This document shows, piece after piece, positions 1 through 7,132 of a stretch of DNA of 21,228 bases. This stretch comes from CAZKMM01 sp964592965. GTDB lineage: Bacteria > RBG-13-61-14 > DRUE01. Made by a program: the position numbers and the translations under genes. Below the pieces are notes generated by a model, which worked only from the letters and a program-made list of their open reading frames with translations, ran no database searches and was not told the origin of the DNA. Positions within the stretch are counted from its first letter, which is position 1. Each line of letters begins with the position of its first letter. The DNA lies in contig CAZQJX010000035.1 in assembly GCA_964592965.1 (NCBI GenBank), positions 1 to 21,228 on the forward strand, read 5' to 3'.

Positions 1-1
1 C

Positions 2-1408
2 CGCTCCCATCCTAATCTTTTTGCCCTTTATTTTTCCAATTTCAATTGCGGACCAGATAGCTTTTTAATCCAGTATGTTGAGGAGCTTATGGGAGATAAG
101 CCTATGCTGGTTTTGGAATTTGATGAGCACGGCGCAGATGCAGGATATATGACCCGAATAGAGGCTTTTCTTGATGTGGTCAAAAGCACAGGCGCTTTTA
201 AAACCAGCCCAGAAATTTATCTGCCTGATGAAACCGAGCAGGAATTTAAAAAGCGAAAAATCTATGTCCCGCCAATGGGAGAGTTTGCTCCTCGCTTGGG
301 CGCCTGTGTTTTCAAATATTTTGGCTATAACGCAGAGGTTCTTCCTTTGGAAACCCAGGAGAGCCTTGAGTTGGGAAGGTCATCAAGCAGAGGAAGTGAG
401 TGCCTTCCCACAGCTAGCACTGTTGGCAGACTTTTAAAAACCATTGAGGAGCGAGACGAAGACCCATCAAAAATAGCATTTTTTATGGCAACAGCGTGTG
501 GACCTTGCAGGTTTGGTCAGTATCGGCTTTTGCACCGCATAATTTTAAACCGAAAGGGCTATAAAGACCTGATTATCCTTTCGCCCAGCTCCATCAATTC
601 CTATCAGGGCTTGCCTGAGCCTTTGCGAAAAAAACTTTGGGATTGCTTTGTCATAGGAGACCTTCTTTTTAAAGCAGGATGTAAGCTCAGACCTTATGAA
701 CAGGAAAAAGGCTCAGTGGACAGAGTGCTGGAAAAAGCGGTCTTGCGCCTTGAAGAAGCTTTTGAAAAAGGCAAATCCCCAGAGGATATTTTTGCCCAGG
801 CAATTAAAGAATTAAAAGCCATCAAAATTGCTCCCAAGCGCAAGCCTCTGGTTGGAGTGGTGGGAGAGATTTATGTCCGTTCCAATCCTTTTACTAATGA
901 CCATTTAATCAGAAAGATTGAGGAGTTTGGCGGTGAAGCTTGGCTCGCTCCCTTGAGCGAATGGTTTTTTTATACCACTTACCTTCAGCGCTTTCGCTCC
1001 CAGCAAAGGTTTAAAAATTTCTGGGCAAAAGGTGCAAGCATTGTTCGCAATCGCTTTTTAAAATCAGTAGAAGAAAAATATTTTGAGATTGCCAGGGAAA
1101 TCCTTGCTGACCGAAAGGAGCCAGAAATAGAAGAAATAATCTCCGCAGGTGCCCGCTATCTCCCAGTTAACTTTGAGGGAGAAGCGATTTTGACCATTGG
1201 CAGAGCAATTAAATTCATTGAGCAGGGAGCCCAATTGGTTGTAAACTGTGCGCCTTTTGGCTGTATGCCGGGAACTGCATCAAGCGCTATTTTTCAGGAG
1301 CTTTCCAGCATATATCAGGTTCCGCTCATCAGCATTTTTTATGATGGCAAGCCTGGGCTCAATGAGCGCCTTCGGGTGGTAATAGAAAATCTCAGTGAAA
1401 AACTATAA
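2..1408 (+). CDS. 2-hydroxyacyl-CoA dehydratase activase-related protein (DUF2229 type), C-terminal part; 5' end outside window
   Basis: The reading frame is open from base 2, so the gene starts before the window; the first internal ATG is at 89. The 29 residues before that Met include NCGPDSF and already look like family sequence. Numbering from that Met, visible motifs are a glycine/serine/cysteine stretch at 96-113 with ECLP (Cys105), ACGPCRFGQY at 136-145 (Cys137, Cys140) and CAPFGCMPG at 387-395 (Cys387, Cys392). These match the C-terminal half of the very large (around 1,400 aa) proteins that join a BcrA/HgdC-like ATPase activase to HgdB/BcrB-like dehydratase modules. Such proteins are cytoplasmic, and the conserved cysteines probably bind a [4Fe-4S] cluster. 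By homology they belong to the ATP-driven electron-transfer world of 2-hydroxyacyl-CoA dehydratases and benzoyl-CoA reductases, but the substrate of this stand-alone type is unknown. The next gene is convergent. Confidence 0.85.
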   Translation, partial: RSHPNLFALYFSNFNCGPDSFLIQYVEELMGDKPMLVLEFDEHGADAGYMTRIEAFLDVVKSTGAFKTSPEIYLPDETEQEFKKRKIYVPPMGEFAPRLGACVFKYFGYNAEVLPLETQESLELGRSSSRGSECLPTASTVGRLLKTIEERDEDPSKIAFFMATACGPCRFGQYRLLHRIILNRKGYKDLIILSPSSINSYQGLPEPLRKKLWDCFVIGDLLFKAGCKLRPYEQEKGSVDRVLEKAVLRLEEAFEKGKSPEDIFAQAIKELKAIKIAPKRKPLVGVVGEIYVRSNPFTNDHLIRKIEEFGGEAWLAPLSEWFFYTTYLQRFRSQQRFKNFWAKGASIVRNRFLKSVEEKYFEIAREILADRKEPEIEEIISAGARYLPVNFEGEAILTIGRAIKFIEQGAQLVVNCAPFGCMPGTASSAIFQELSSIYQVPLISIFYDGKPGLNERLRVVIENLSEKL

Positions 1409-1454
1409 AGACAAGCTGGCAAAAGCGGGTTTAAAAACAGGCGCTGAAAAATTC

Positions 1455-2162
1455 CTATTTAATCTTTTTTAGCTCTTCTAAATATTCTTTTTCAGTAATG
1501 ATGCCTTTTTTGGCAAGAAGGCGAAGCAGGGCGAGAAGCTCTCGTGAAGGACGAGCACGAGCCTGAGCGGTTCTCTCCTGTCTTTTCTCTTCTTCTTCAA
1601 AATCTATCATTCTTTCTCTGGGAATAAACCTTTCTTCCTCTTCTGAAGTTTCTAATGTGCGTGGTTCCCAGCCAGTTAAATCTATATCTGGCTCATAACG
1701 ATACGAGCCTTTTCCTTCCTGACGATACCAATAATCACGAATAATCTGGCGAATTACGCTTTCTAGAGCAATTACAGGTTCTATTTGATAGCCGGTCATA
1801 AACCTAATCTCATCTTGAACCTCAACATTGGTGGGGTCGCTCATAGCCAAAATCAAAACATTTCCCCTAGGAGTGCGTTTGGTTGCTACTGGAAAAACAT
1901 TATGCTTTTCCTGAATCTCTTGAGGAACCATATGAATGACCTGCTCAGGAATGGTGCTTTTGGTAAAATCAACAGCAGGGATTTTTAACTGCTGGCTTAA
2001 TGCACGCAGAAAGGCTTTTTCTGAGATGTATCCTCTATCAAGAAGGATATCGCCGAGCTTTCCCCCATATTTGCGCTGGTCTTCAAGCGCCTCTTTCAGA
2101 CGCTTCTCTGAGATAGCGCCTGCTTCTAAAAGGATTTCGCCCAGCTTTTTTCGCTCTGCCAT
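1455..2162 (-). CDS. Stand-alone MshEN (GspE/PilB N-terminal) c-di-GMP-binding-type protein with SHOCT-like tail
   Basis: A 235-aa cytoplasmic protein. Residues 6-29 and 35-58 are two 24-residue copies of the MshEN motif (KLGxILLxxG...Q), separated by five residues (RKYGG). That is the known architecture of the c-di-GMP-binding N-domain of MshE/PilB/GspE ATPases. Residues about 60-150 continue as the rest of the T2SSE_N domain (AMSDPTN near 107-113, RFMTGYQIEPVIA near 119-131). The Walker ATPase that normally follows is absent. Instead there is an acidic, low-complexity linker (about 150-205) and a C-terminal helix pair at 208-235 (LLAKKGIITEKEYLEELKK) that resembles a SHOCT domain. A weak purine-rich site (AGAGG) lies about 12 nt upstream of the ATG. 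It is last in the long minus-strand run, 41 bp after a coiled-coil lipoprotein. Likely a c-di-GMP-responsive adaptor; ligand binding and partner are inferred. Confidence 0.8.
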   Translation of the reverse strand: MAERKKLGEILLEAGAISEKRLKEALEDQRKYGGKLGDILLDRGYISEKAFLRALSQQLKIPAVDFTKSTIPEQVIHMVPQEIQEKHNVFPVATKRTPRGNVLILAMSDPTNVEVQDEIRFMTGYQIEPVIALESVIRQIIRDYWYRQEGKGSYRYEPDIDLTGWEPRTLETSEEEERFIPRERMIDFEEEEKRQERTAQARARPSRELLALLRLLAKKGIITEKEYLEELKKIK

Positions 2163-2203
2163 TTCTCAAGCCTCTAGCTCGGGCTTGGCTGAAGTTAATT
2201 TAA

Positions 2204-2677
2204 TTATTGACCAGATTCGCCTTTCTCCTTTTCTTCCTGCTCTTTTGCCTGCGCAAGTATATTTTCTGCTCTTTGAGCTTGAACCTGCTCCCTGCTCTGC
2301 TCTCTTATCCAATAAATTAGCCAGAGAATCACAAGCAAAAGCACTATCTCAACAATAGTTCCCAAGTTCTGGAATATCTCAAACCAAGAGCCTCTCTTTT
2401 CCTCATTTAACTGATATAAAACAGAAAGAGATGATTTGCTTAAAGCAATGCGGGTTTGGTTTTTTTCAAGCTCTTTTTCAATTTCTTCAAGTTCTCCACG
2501 AAGTTTTTTCAGCCGAGCCTGAATCTGTGCCTGACTTTGTTCAAGAGCACTAATTTGGCTGTTTATCTGGTCAAGCTGGGCTTTGGTAAGTTTTTGCTCT
2601 CTGGAAGGGGTATGGCCACAGGAAAAAATTAATAATGGGAAAATCAAAAACCAAAGCCTTGTATATCTCATCATCAC
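2204..2677 (-). CDS. Putative lipoprotein with coiled coil and an internal membrane segment
   Basis: A 157-aa protein of no family I recognise. Residues 1-20 form a lipoprotein signal ending LLIFSC, so Cys20 would be lipidated. Residues 29-75 are a Q/K/E-rich coiled coil with no proline. Residues 106-124 (IVEIVLLLVILWLIYW) are a strong hydrophobic segment, followed by a charged tail rich in Q, E and K. A lipobox plus a second transmembrane helix is unusual, since the chain would be anchored twice and the tail (125-157) would lie on the cytoplasmic side if the protein stays in the inner membrane. Three ATG codons stand in tandem at the start; AAGGAG is 4 nt before the first and 7 nt before the second, so the second is also a good choice. 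It lies between a phosphoesterase gene and the MshEN protein, and may be a membrane partner of the latter (inference). Confidence 0.7.
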   Translation of the reverse strand: MMMRYTRLWFLIFPLLIFSCGHTPSREQKLTKAQLDQINSQISALEQSQAQIQARLKKLRGELEEIEKELEKNQTRIALSKSSLSVLYQLNEEKRGSWFEIFQNLGTIVEIVLLLVILWLIYWIREQSREQVQAQRAENILAQAKEQEEKEKGESGQ

Positions 2678-2727
2678 TCTCCTTTTTGATTATTTTAAGG
2701 CAAATTTAAATATGCAGTCAACATCTC

Positions 2728-3222
2728 CTAAAAACCAGATAAATTTACAATTTGAGCAGATATAGAATGAGGTGAAATTTCAAGCAAGGCACAGGTGGGC
2801 TTGCCTTCTAAAGGGTCAGAACCTGCATAGCCAGGATTCAAAAAATAAATACCCTTAATTTTATCCCAGACAGGATAATGAGTATGCCCGAAAAGCACCA
2901 TATCAACCTCAGGAAAAGGAAGCGAGCTGGAGCGCAAAAGCGCATCTTTTATTTGCTCCCAATCCATTGTGAGTAATCTATGAGTGAGAAAAATTTTTCT
3001 GCCTGCAAGCTCAATCAGACTTGGGTCTGGAAGCGCCTGTGGGATTGGCTCTGGCTCATTATTTCCTTTAATAGCAATCACAGGCGCGAGCTCACAAAGA
3101 CGCTCAAAAACCTCTTTTGAACCAATATCTCCCAGATGAATAATTTTTTCCACCGAAGCAAAAACCTCAGGCAGGCGAGAATGAAAATATCCGTGCGTAT
3201 CAGAAATTACGCCAACCAGCAT
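2728..3222 (-). CDS. YfcE/MJ0936-type metallophosphoesterase
   Basis: A 164-aa calcineurin-like phosphoesterase of the small YfcE/MJ0936 class, which hydrolyses phosphodiesters with a two-metal centre. Metal-ligand motifs are in order: D8-x-H10 (SDTHG), GD at 31-32, GNNE at 53-56 (the family usually has GNxD/E), His81 in FLTHR, and GHTH at 112-115. FLTHR departs from the more common TH-G. The length is normal for the class. It starts 2 nt after the stop of the MBL-fold gene and lacks a strong Shine-Dalgarno, so it is probably translated by coupling. The physiological substrate of this family is not known in general, and nothing here reveals it. Confidence 0.85.
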   Translation of the reverse strand: MLVGVISDTHGYFHSRLPEVFASVEKIIHLGDIGSKEVFERLCELAPVIAIKGNNEPEPIPQALPDPSLIELAGRKIFLTHRLLTMDWEQIKDALLRSSSLPFPEVDMVLFGHTHYPVWDKIKGIYFLNPGYAGSDPLEGKPTCALLEISPHSISAQIVNLSGF

Positions 3223-3224
3223 AG

Positions 3225-3827
3225 TTAATTAGTTCTCTTCAAAAGCGGATTAATCCTTTTTTCTTCTCCTAAAACAGTGGCTGGACCGTGTCCGGGAAAA
3301 ATTTTGATTGAGTCATCAAACTGGCTGATTTTTTCTAAAGACCGCACCAGCTTGCGGAAGCTCCCGCCAGGAATATCCCATCTTCCCACTCCGCCAGCAA
3401 AAAGCAAATCACCGCAAAAAAGATTATCTTTAAGAAGATAGCACACACTACCCGGAGAATGCCCGGGTGTGTGGATAATTTTGATTTGATAACTTCCAAG
3501 CTTCAATATATCTCCATCATTTATAGGGGTGAACTTCGCCAGCGAAAATCCCAGCCACTTCCATCGCTTTTTTATATCTTGCGGATGAAGATAACAAGGA
3601 ACTTTAGCTTTTCGCTGAAGGTAATGCGCTCCGCCAATATGGTCAAGATGTGAGTGGGTAAAGAGAAGAAACTTAATCTCAAAGCCAAGTTCACCTATCC
3701 ATTGCCAGAGCTTTTTAGGGCGGGCTCCTGCATCTATCAGAGTGCAAATTTTCTCCTTATCATCGCCAATTAGCCAGCAGTTGGTTTGATTGAAACCAAC
3801 AACCTTGCGCTGGATTATTAGTCCCAT
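3225..3827 (-). CDS. MBL-fold metallo-hydrolase (glyoxalase II-like)
   Basis: A 200-aa metallo-beta-lactamase-fold hydrolase with a complete dinuclear site: HSHLDH at 58-63 (His58, His60, Asp62, His63), His123 in PGHSPG, Asp140 in CGDLLF and His180 in FPGHG. The compact length and the CGD / FPGHGP signature fit the glyoxalase II-like (YcbL-type) group that hydrolyses thioesters such as S-lactoylglutathione or related compounds. No glutathione-binding extension is seen, so the substrate stays open. The ATG lies inside the end of the upstream transglycosylase gene: ATG and the upstream TAA share a 10-nt overlap. No clear Shine-Dalgarno precedes it, so translation probably depends on coupling to the upstream gene. 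Confidence 0.88.
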   Translation of the reverse strand: MGLIIQRKVVGFNQTNCWLIGDDKEKICTLIDAGARPKKLWQWIGELGFEIKFLLFTHSHLDHIGGAHYLQRKAKVPCYLHPQDIKKRWKWLGFSLAKFTPINDGDILKLGSYQIKIIHTPGHSPGSVCYLLKDNLFCGDLLFAGGVGRWDIPGGSFRKLVRSLEKISQFDDSIKIFPGHGPATVLGEEKRINPLLKRTN

Positions 3828-5389
3828 TTGTTAGCTTTTTGCTTGGGAACAAGAATGATTAGCTCATCTCCAGGGTGAATAACAGCTTTGGAGCCAAGCT
3901 GATTCCATATCATTACCTGTTCTGGAGAAACACCATAGCGAAGAGCTATCTCCCAGAGAGTATCTCCTCTTTGAACCTTATAGGTCTTTTTTATTGCCTG
4001 CTTTGAAGAACTTGTGATTTCTTTCTGGCGAGACTCTGCCCAAGCACGAAAGGCAGTTGCCTGAGAAGATGTCAAATAAAGCACCAGCTCATCACCTGCC
4101 CGAATGCTCCTTTTAACCTTATTCCATCTACGAATATCAGCAATGCTCACCCCAGCAGAGCGAGCAATTTCCCAAATAGTATCTCCGCTTTTTACCTTAT
4201 AAAGTACCTTTATCTTATTTTTCAGCGATGTTGGTTGGCTTTTTGCTGAGGCAGGACTAGTGATATTTTTCAAAGCCACTTTACCTTTTGGACAGGGGAT
4301 AATCAAAATCCTTCCGGGACGCAATCTGGTAGGATTATAAATTCTATTTAGCTCTCTCACCTCTCTTAAATTCGCACCAAACCGATAGCATATCTCCCAA
4401 AGGCTATCACCCTCTTTAACTTTGTAAGCATAATAAGTCAGCATTTTATTAGGCGGAAGTCGGCGATAGGCGCTTAAAAATTTCTCTTTGGTGCCTAAGG
4501 GAAGTTTGAGCTCGTATTCAGAATCAGGCGGAGTAATTCCTCTAAGCAGAGCAGGATTAAGCCTTTTCAGTTCACTAAGGCTTGTGCCTGTATATTCCGC
4601 AACTTTCCTCAAATCAACAGGACTGCCTACCTTAACTTTTTCATAGCGCAGAGGATTTTTTACAGGCGGACGAAAGCCAAAAGCACGGGGATTTTCTGCA
4701 ATAATGCTAGCTGCAATCATTTTGGGAAGGTAATCACGAGTCTCTTTTTTCAAGCCAGGATACTGGATAAGCTCCCAGTAATCATCAGTGTTATATTTTT
4801 CAACAGCTCTTGCCACCTTTCCCTCACCTGCATTATAACTGGCAAGAGCAAGTGCCCAATCTCCAAACTGCCAGTAAAGGTCTTTTAAATAAGCAATTGC
4901 TCCAAGAGTGCTTTTCTCTGGGTCTCTTCTTTCATCTACCCAAAAATCCACCCGCAGTCCATAGCGCCTTGCGGTTTTAGGCATAAACTGCCAGATGCCA
5001 CCTGCTCCTCGGCGAGAGCGTGCATAAGGATTTAAACCGCTTTCTATCATTGCCAAATAAAATAAACTTTCAGGAAGTTGATGCTCTTTTAAAAGCCCTT
5101 TGATTAAATCTTCATATATCCCGCTTCTATCCAGCCAAAGCTGAAAAGTTCTCCGACCCGCCCCTGTAAAATAATCAATATAAAACTTAACTCTTGGATG
5201 ATTAATCTTTTTGAGCTCAAGTCTTGTGATTAGCTCAAGAGTTGGGCAGGTGGGCTTTTGCGGAAAAAAGTGCTCAAGCTGAAAAAGCAAAGGAATACTT
5301 TTATCGGTGGTCAAAAATTTTTGCTCTGAGCTAAATCCCGCTAGGCAAAATACACAAAGACAAATAAGCTTGAGCCAAAAACGCCTCAT
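3818..5389 (-). CDS. Membrane-bound lytic murein transglycosylase D-like, with LysM repeats
   Basis: A 523-aa exported peptidoglycan-cleaving enzyme. Residues 1-20 are a signal peptide (charged RR then a hydrophobic run). A cysteine-rich stretch is present, but there is no clean lipobox. The SLT catalytic domain spans about 95-235, with the catalytic Glu116 in IESGLNP, GIWQFMP at 131-137 and SYNAGEG at 184-190. This is the MltD order. Three clear LysM domains follow at about 321-366 (VKEGDSLWEI), 397-440 (VKSGDTIWEI) and 470-515 (VQRGDTLWEI), separated by Ser/Lys-rich linkers. A fourth, degenerate LysM-like segment sits at about 255-297 (VAEYTGTSLSELKRLNP). It cuts glycan strands to 1,6-anhydro-muropeptides in the periplasm. 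A Shine-Dalgarno-like AAGGAT precedes the ATG. It overlaps the following MBL gene. Confidence 0.93.
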   Translation of the reverse strand: MRRFWLKLICLCVFCLAGFSSEQKFLTTDKSIPLLFQLEHFFPQKPTCPTLELITRLELKKINHPRVKFYIDYFTGAGRRTFQLWLDRSGIYEDLIKGLLKEHQLPESLFYLAMIESGLNPYARSRRGAGGIWQFMPKTARRYGLRVDFWVDERRDPEKSTLGAIAYLKDLYWQFGDWALALASYNAGEGKVARAVEKYNTDDYWELIQYPGLKKETRDYLPKMIAASIIAENPRAFGFRPPVKNPLRYEKVKVGSPVDLRKVAEYTGTSLSELKRLNPALLRGITPPDSEYELKLPLGTKEKFLSAYRRLPPNKMLTYYAYKVKEGDSLWEICYRFGANLREVRELNRIYNPTRLRPGRILIIPCPKGKVALKNITSPASAKSQPTSLKNKIKVLYKVKSGDTIWEIARSAGVSIADIRRWNKVKRSIRAGDELVLYLTSSQATAFRAWAESRQKEITSSSKQAIKKTYKVQRGDTLWEIALRYGVSPEQVMIWNQLGSKAVIHPGDELIILVPKQKANKWD

Positions 5390-5404
5390 TTTTATCCTTG
5401 AAAT

Positions 5405-5869
5405 TTAAACATAATATCTGTAAACCACTTCTGCAACGCAGGCGGGCTTTTCTTCACCTTCTATTTCAAAAGTAATCTTAAATACCGCTTGGTATCCGCC
5501 AGTAACCTCTTCAACATTAACAAGCTCTGCCCGCATTCTCACTTTAGAATTTACTTTAACCGCATTGGGAAAGCGAAGCTTATTAATGCCATAATTAATC
5601 GCCATTTTTATCCCCTTAATTATCAAAATCTGAGCGAGAAGCATTGGAGCAAGAGAAATTGTCCAATAGCCATGAGCTATGGTTGTGCCATAAGGAGAGA
5701 GCTGTTTTGCTTTTTCTGGGTCAGTATGAATCCATTGATGGTCACCGGTTGCATCAGCAAAAAGATTTATTTTTTCCTGAGTAACTTCCACCCAATCACT
5801 CACGCCAAGTTCTTTGCCCACATAATTTTTCAAATCCTCTGCTTTTTCCAATACCAATGGTTCTGCCAT
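5405..5869 (-). CDS. MaoC-like (R)-specific enoyl-CoA hydratase
   Basis: A 154-aa single hot-dog domain protein. The hydratase-2 signature is at 37-54: FADATGDHQWIH then DPEKA, with the catalytic pair Asp43 and His48 spaced as in PhaJ-type hydratases. GTTIAHGYWTISLAP (61-75) matches the conserved second half of the motif. It should hydrate trans-2-enoyl-CoA to (R)-3-hydroxyacyl-CoA in the cytoplasm. It follows the acyl-CoA dehydrogenase gene by 20 bp, which fits a two-step dehydrogenation and hydration of an acyl-CoA. A strong AAGGAGGG site lies 5 nt or so before the ATG. Chain-length or branched-chain preference cannot be read from the sequence. Confidence 0.9.
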   Translation of the reverse strand: MAEPLVLEKAEDLKNYVGKELGVSDWVEVTQEKINLFADATGDHQWIHTDPEKAKQLSPYGTTIAHGYWTISLAPMLLAQILIIKGIKMAINYGINKLRFPNAVKVNSKVRMRAELVNVEEVTGGYQAVFKITFEIEGEEKPACVAEVVYRYYV

Positions 5870-5889
5870 TTTTCCCTCCTTTTTGTTTT

Positions 5890-7122
5890 TTATTCATAAA
5901 CTTTTTCTTCTTCTAGCTCAGCATTGATGGCATCTTTTTCTATATCTCTTACTTTTTTAATATCTTCTTCAAGCTCCTGATAGTATTCGTGCTGGATAAG
6001 TGCGCTCATAATTTCATTTGTTCCTGTCCAAATCATACTGAGTCTGGTATCTCGCAAAAGTCTTTCTACAGGATAAATATCAGTATATCCTATTCCACCC
6101 ATTATCTGCATAGCATTGTTAACCGCTTCCCAGCAGGCTTCAGTAGCAAATTTCTTTGCCTCTGAGACAATGCGTCTGGCAGGAAGACCAGCATCTACAA
6201 TCTTTGCTGCTGTGTAAACCAGCCCCCGAGCTGCATCTAATTTAGCAAGGCTATCTGCAATCTTAAAGCTTACTGCCTGAAACTTGCGAATGGGTCTGCC
6301 AAAAGCTTTGCGCTTCATTGAATAGCGAGCTGCAATTTCTATTGCTGCTCTGCCCATTCCAACTGCTCCAGCAGCAGTTGTAAGTCTTTCTGGAATCATC
6401 ATCTGATTGAAAATCAATGCACCACTATTTTCCTCACCGACGAGATTCTCTTTAGGAACTCTAATCTCGTGAAAACTTATCCGAGCAGTGCCACCGCCTC
6501 TTGTTCCTAGTAATCCATAAACTGTCTCCACCTTTACTCCTCGCTCTCGCTCAACAATAAATACACTTATGGATTTATGAGACTCTGCCTTCGGGTCAGT
6601 TTTGGCATAGACCAGAAAATAATCCGCACCCTTGCCACCAACAATAAATCTCTTTGCTCCTGTAAGGATATAATCATTTCCGTCCTTGCGAGCTACAGTT
6701 GTGCAACCAAAGAAATCAGAGCCACCTCTTGGTTCAGTAAGAGCCTCAGCGCAGACCAGCTTGCCTTCTAAGGTTGGCTTTAAAAATTTTTCCTTTTGCT
6801 CATCAGTTCCAAAAAGATTAATTGCTTCTCCAACAATACTGGGAAGGCAATACTGACAGGCAAGAGCGGTTCCTAAAACGCCAATCTCTTCAATAGCGCA
6901 TACCTCACAGGTCCATTTTACCTCTCTTCCGCCCCATTTTTTGGGAAAGCGCAGACCAAGAAGATTTCTAGCACCTGCCTCTCTAACAAATTCATAAGGG
7001 AATTCAATTTCTTCTTTATCCATTTTTTTAATCAGCTCAGGCGGAATGCTTTTAACAAACTCTCTTACCTCGTCTCTGATTTTTAGTTCTTCTTCAGCAA
7101 GCAGAACAGAATGGATATCCAT
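5890..7122 (-). CDS. Acyl-CoA dehydrogenase
   Basis: A 410-aa FAD-dependent acyl-CoA dehydrogenase, slightly longer than the usual 380 aa because of an acidic C-terminal extension (about 385-410). Seen motifs: AEALTEPRGGSD (125-136, flavin/substrate region), RKAFGRPI (271-278) and QIMGGIGY (339-346). The C-terminal active-site motif is WTGTNEI at 365-371. The position that is the catalytic Glu in short- and medium-chain enzymes (YEGT) is Thr366. A Glu is present at the alternative site, Glu245 in PERL, as in long-chain and isovaleryl-CoA dehydrogenases, so the enzyme is probably active with a relocated base. It introduces the alpha-beta double bond and passes electrons to an electron-transfer flavoprotein, not in this window. 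A strong AAGGAGG, overlapping the nadA stop, lies 5 nt before the ATG. MaoC follows directly. Confidence 0.93.
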   Translation of the reverse strand: MDIHSVLLAEEELKIRDEVREFVKSIPPELIKKMDKEEIEFPYEFVREAGARNLLGLRFPKKWGGREVKWTCEVCAIEEIGVLGTALACQYCLPSIVGEAINLFGTDEQKEKFLKPTLEGKLVCAEALTEPRGGSDFFGCTTVARKDGNDYILTGAKRFIVGGKGADYFLVYAKTDPKAESHKSISVFIVERERGVKVETVYGLLGTRGGGTARISFHEIRVPKENLVGEENSGALIFNQMMIPERLTTAAGAVGMGRAAIEIAARYSMKRKAFGRPIRKFQAVSFKIADSLAKLDAARGLVYTAAKIVDAGLPARRIVSEAKKFATEACWEAVNNAMQIMGGIGYTDIYPVERLLRDTRLSMIWTGTNEIMSALIQHEYYQELEEDIKKVRDIEKDAINAELEEEKVYE

Positions 7123-7132
7123 TTTTTCCTCC

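Noticed and set aside
1424..1446. Possible terminator hairpin between the convergent genes (AGCG ... CGCT)
   Set aside because: The stem is only four pairs with a long loop and no T run follows, so it is not a credible intrinsic terminator.
1936..2358. Plus-strand 140-codon frame over the MshEN and lipoprotein genes
   Set aside because: It is antisense to two well-supported genes and is Ser/Leu-rich, as expected from a shadow of Glu/Lys/Gln-rich coding sequence.
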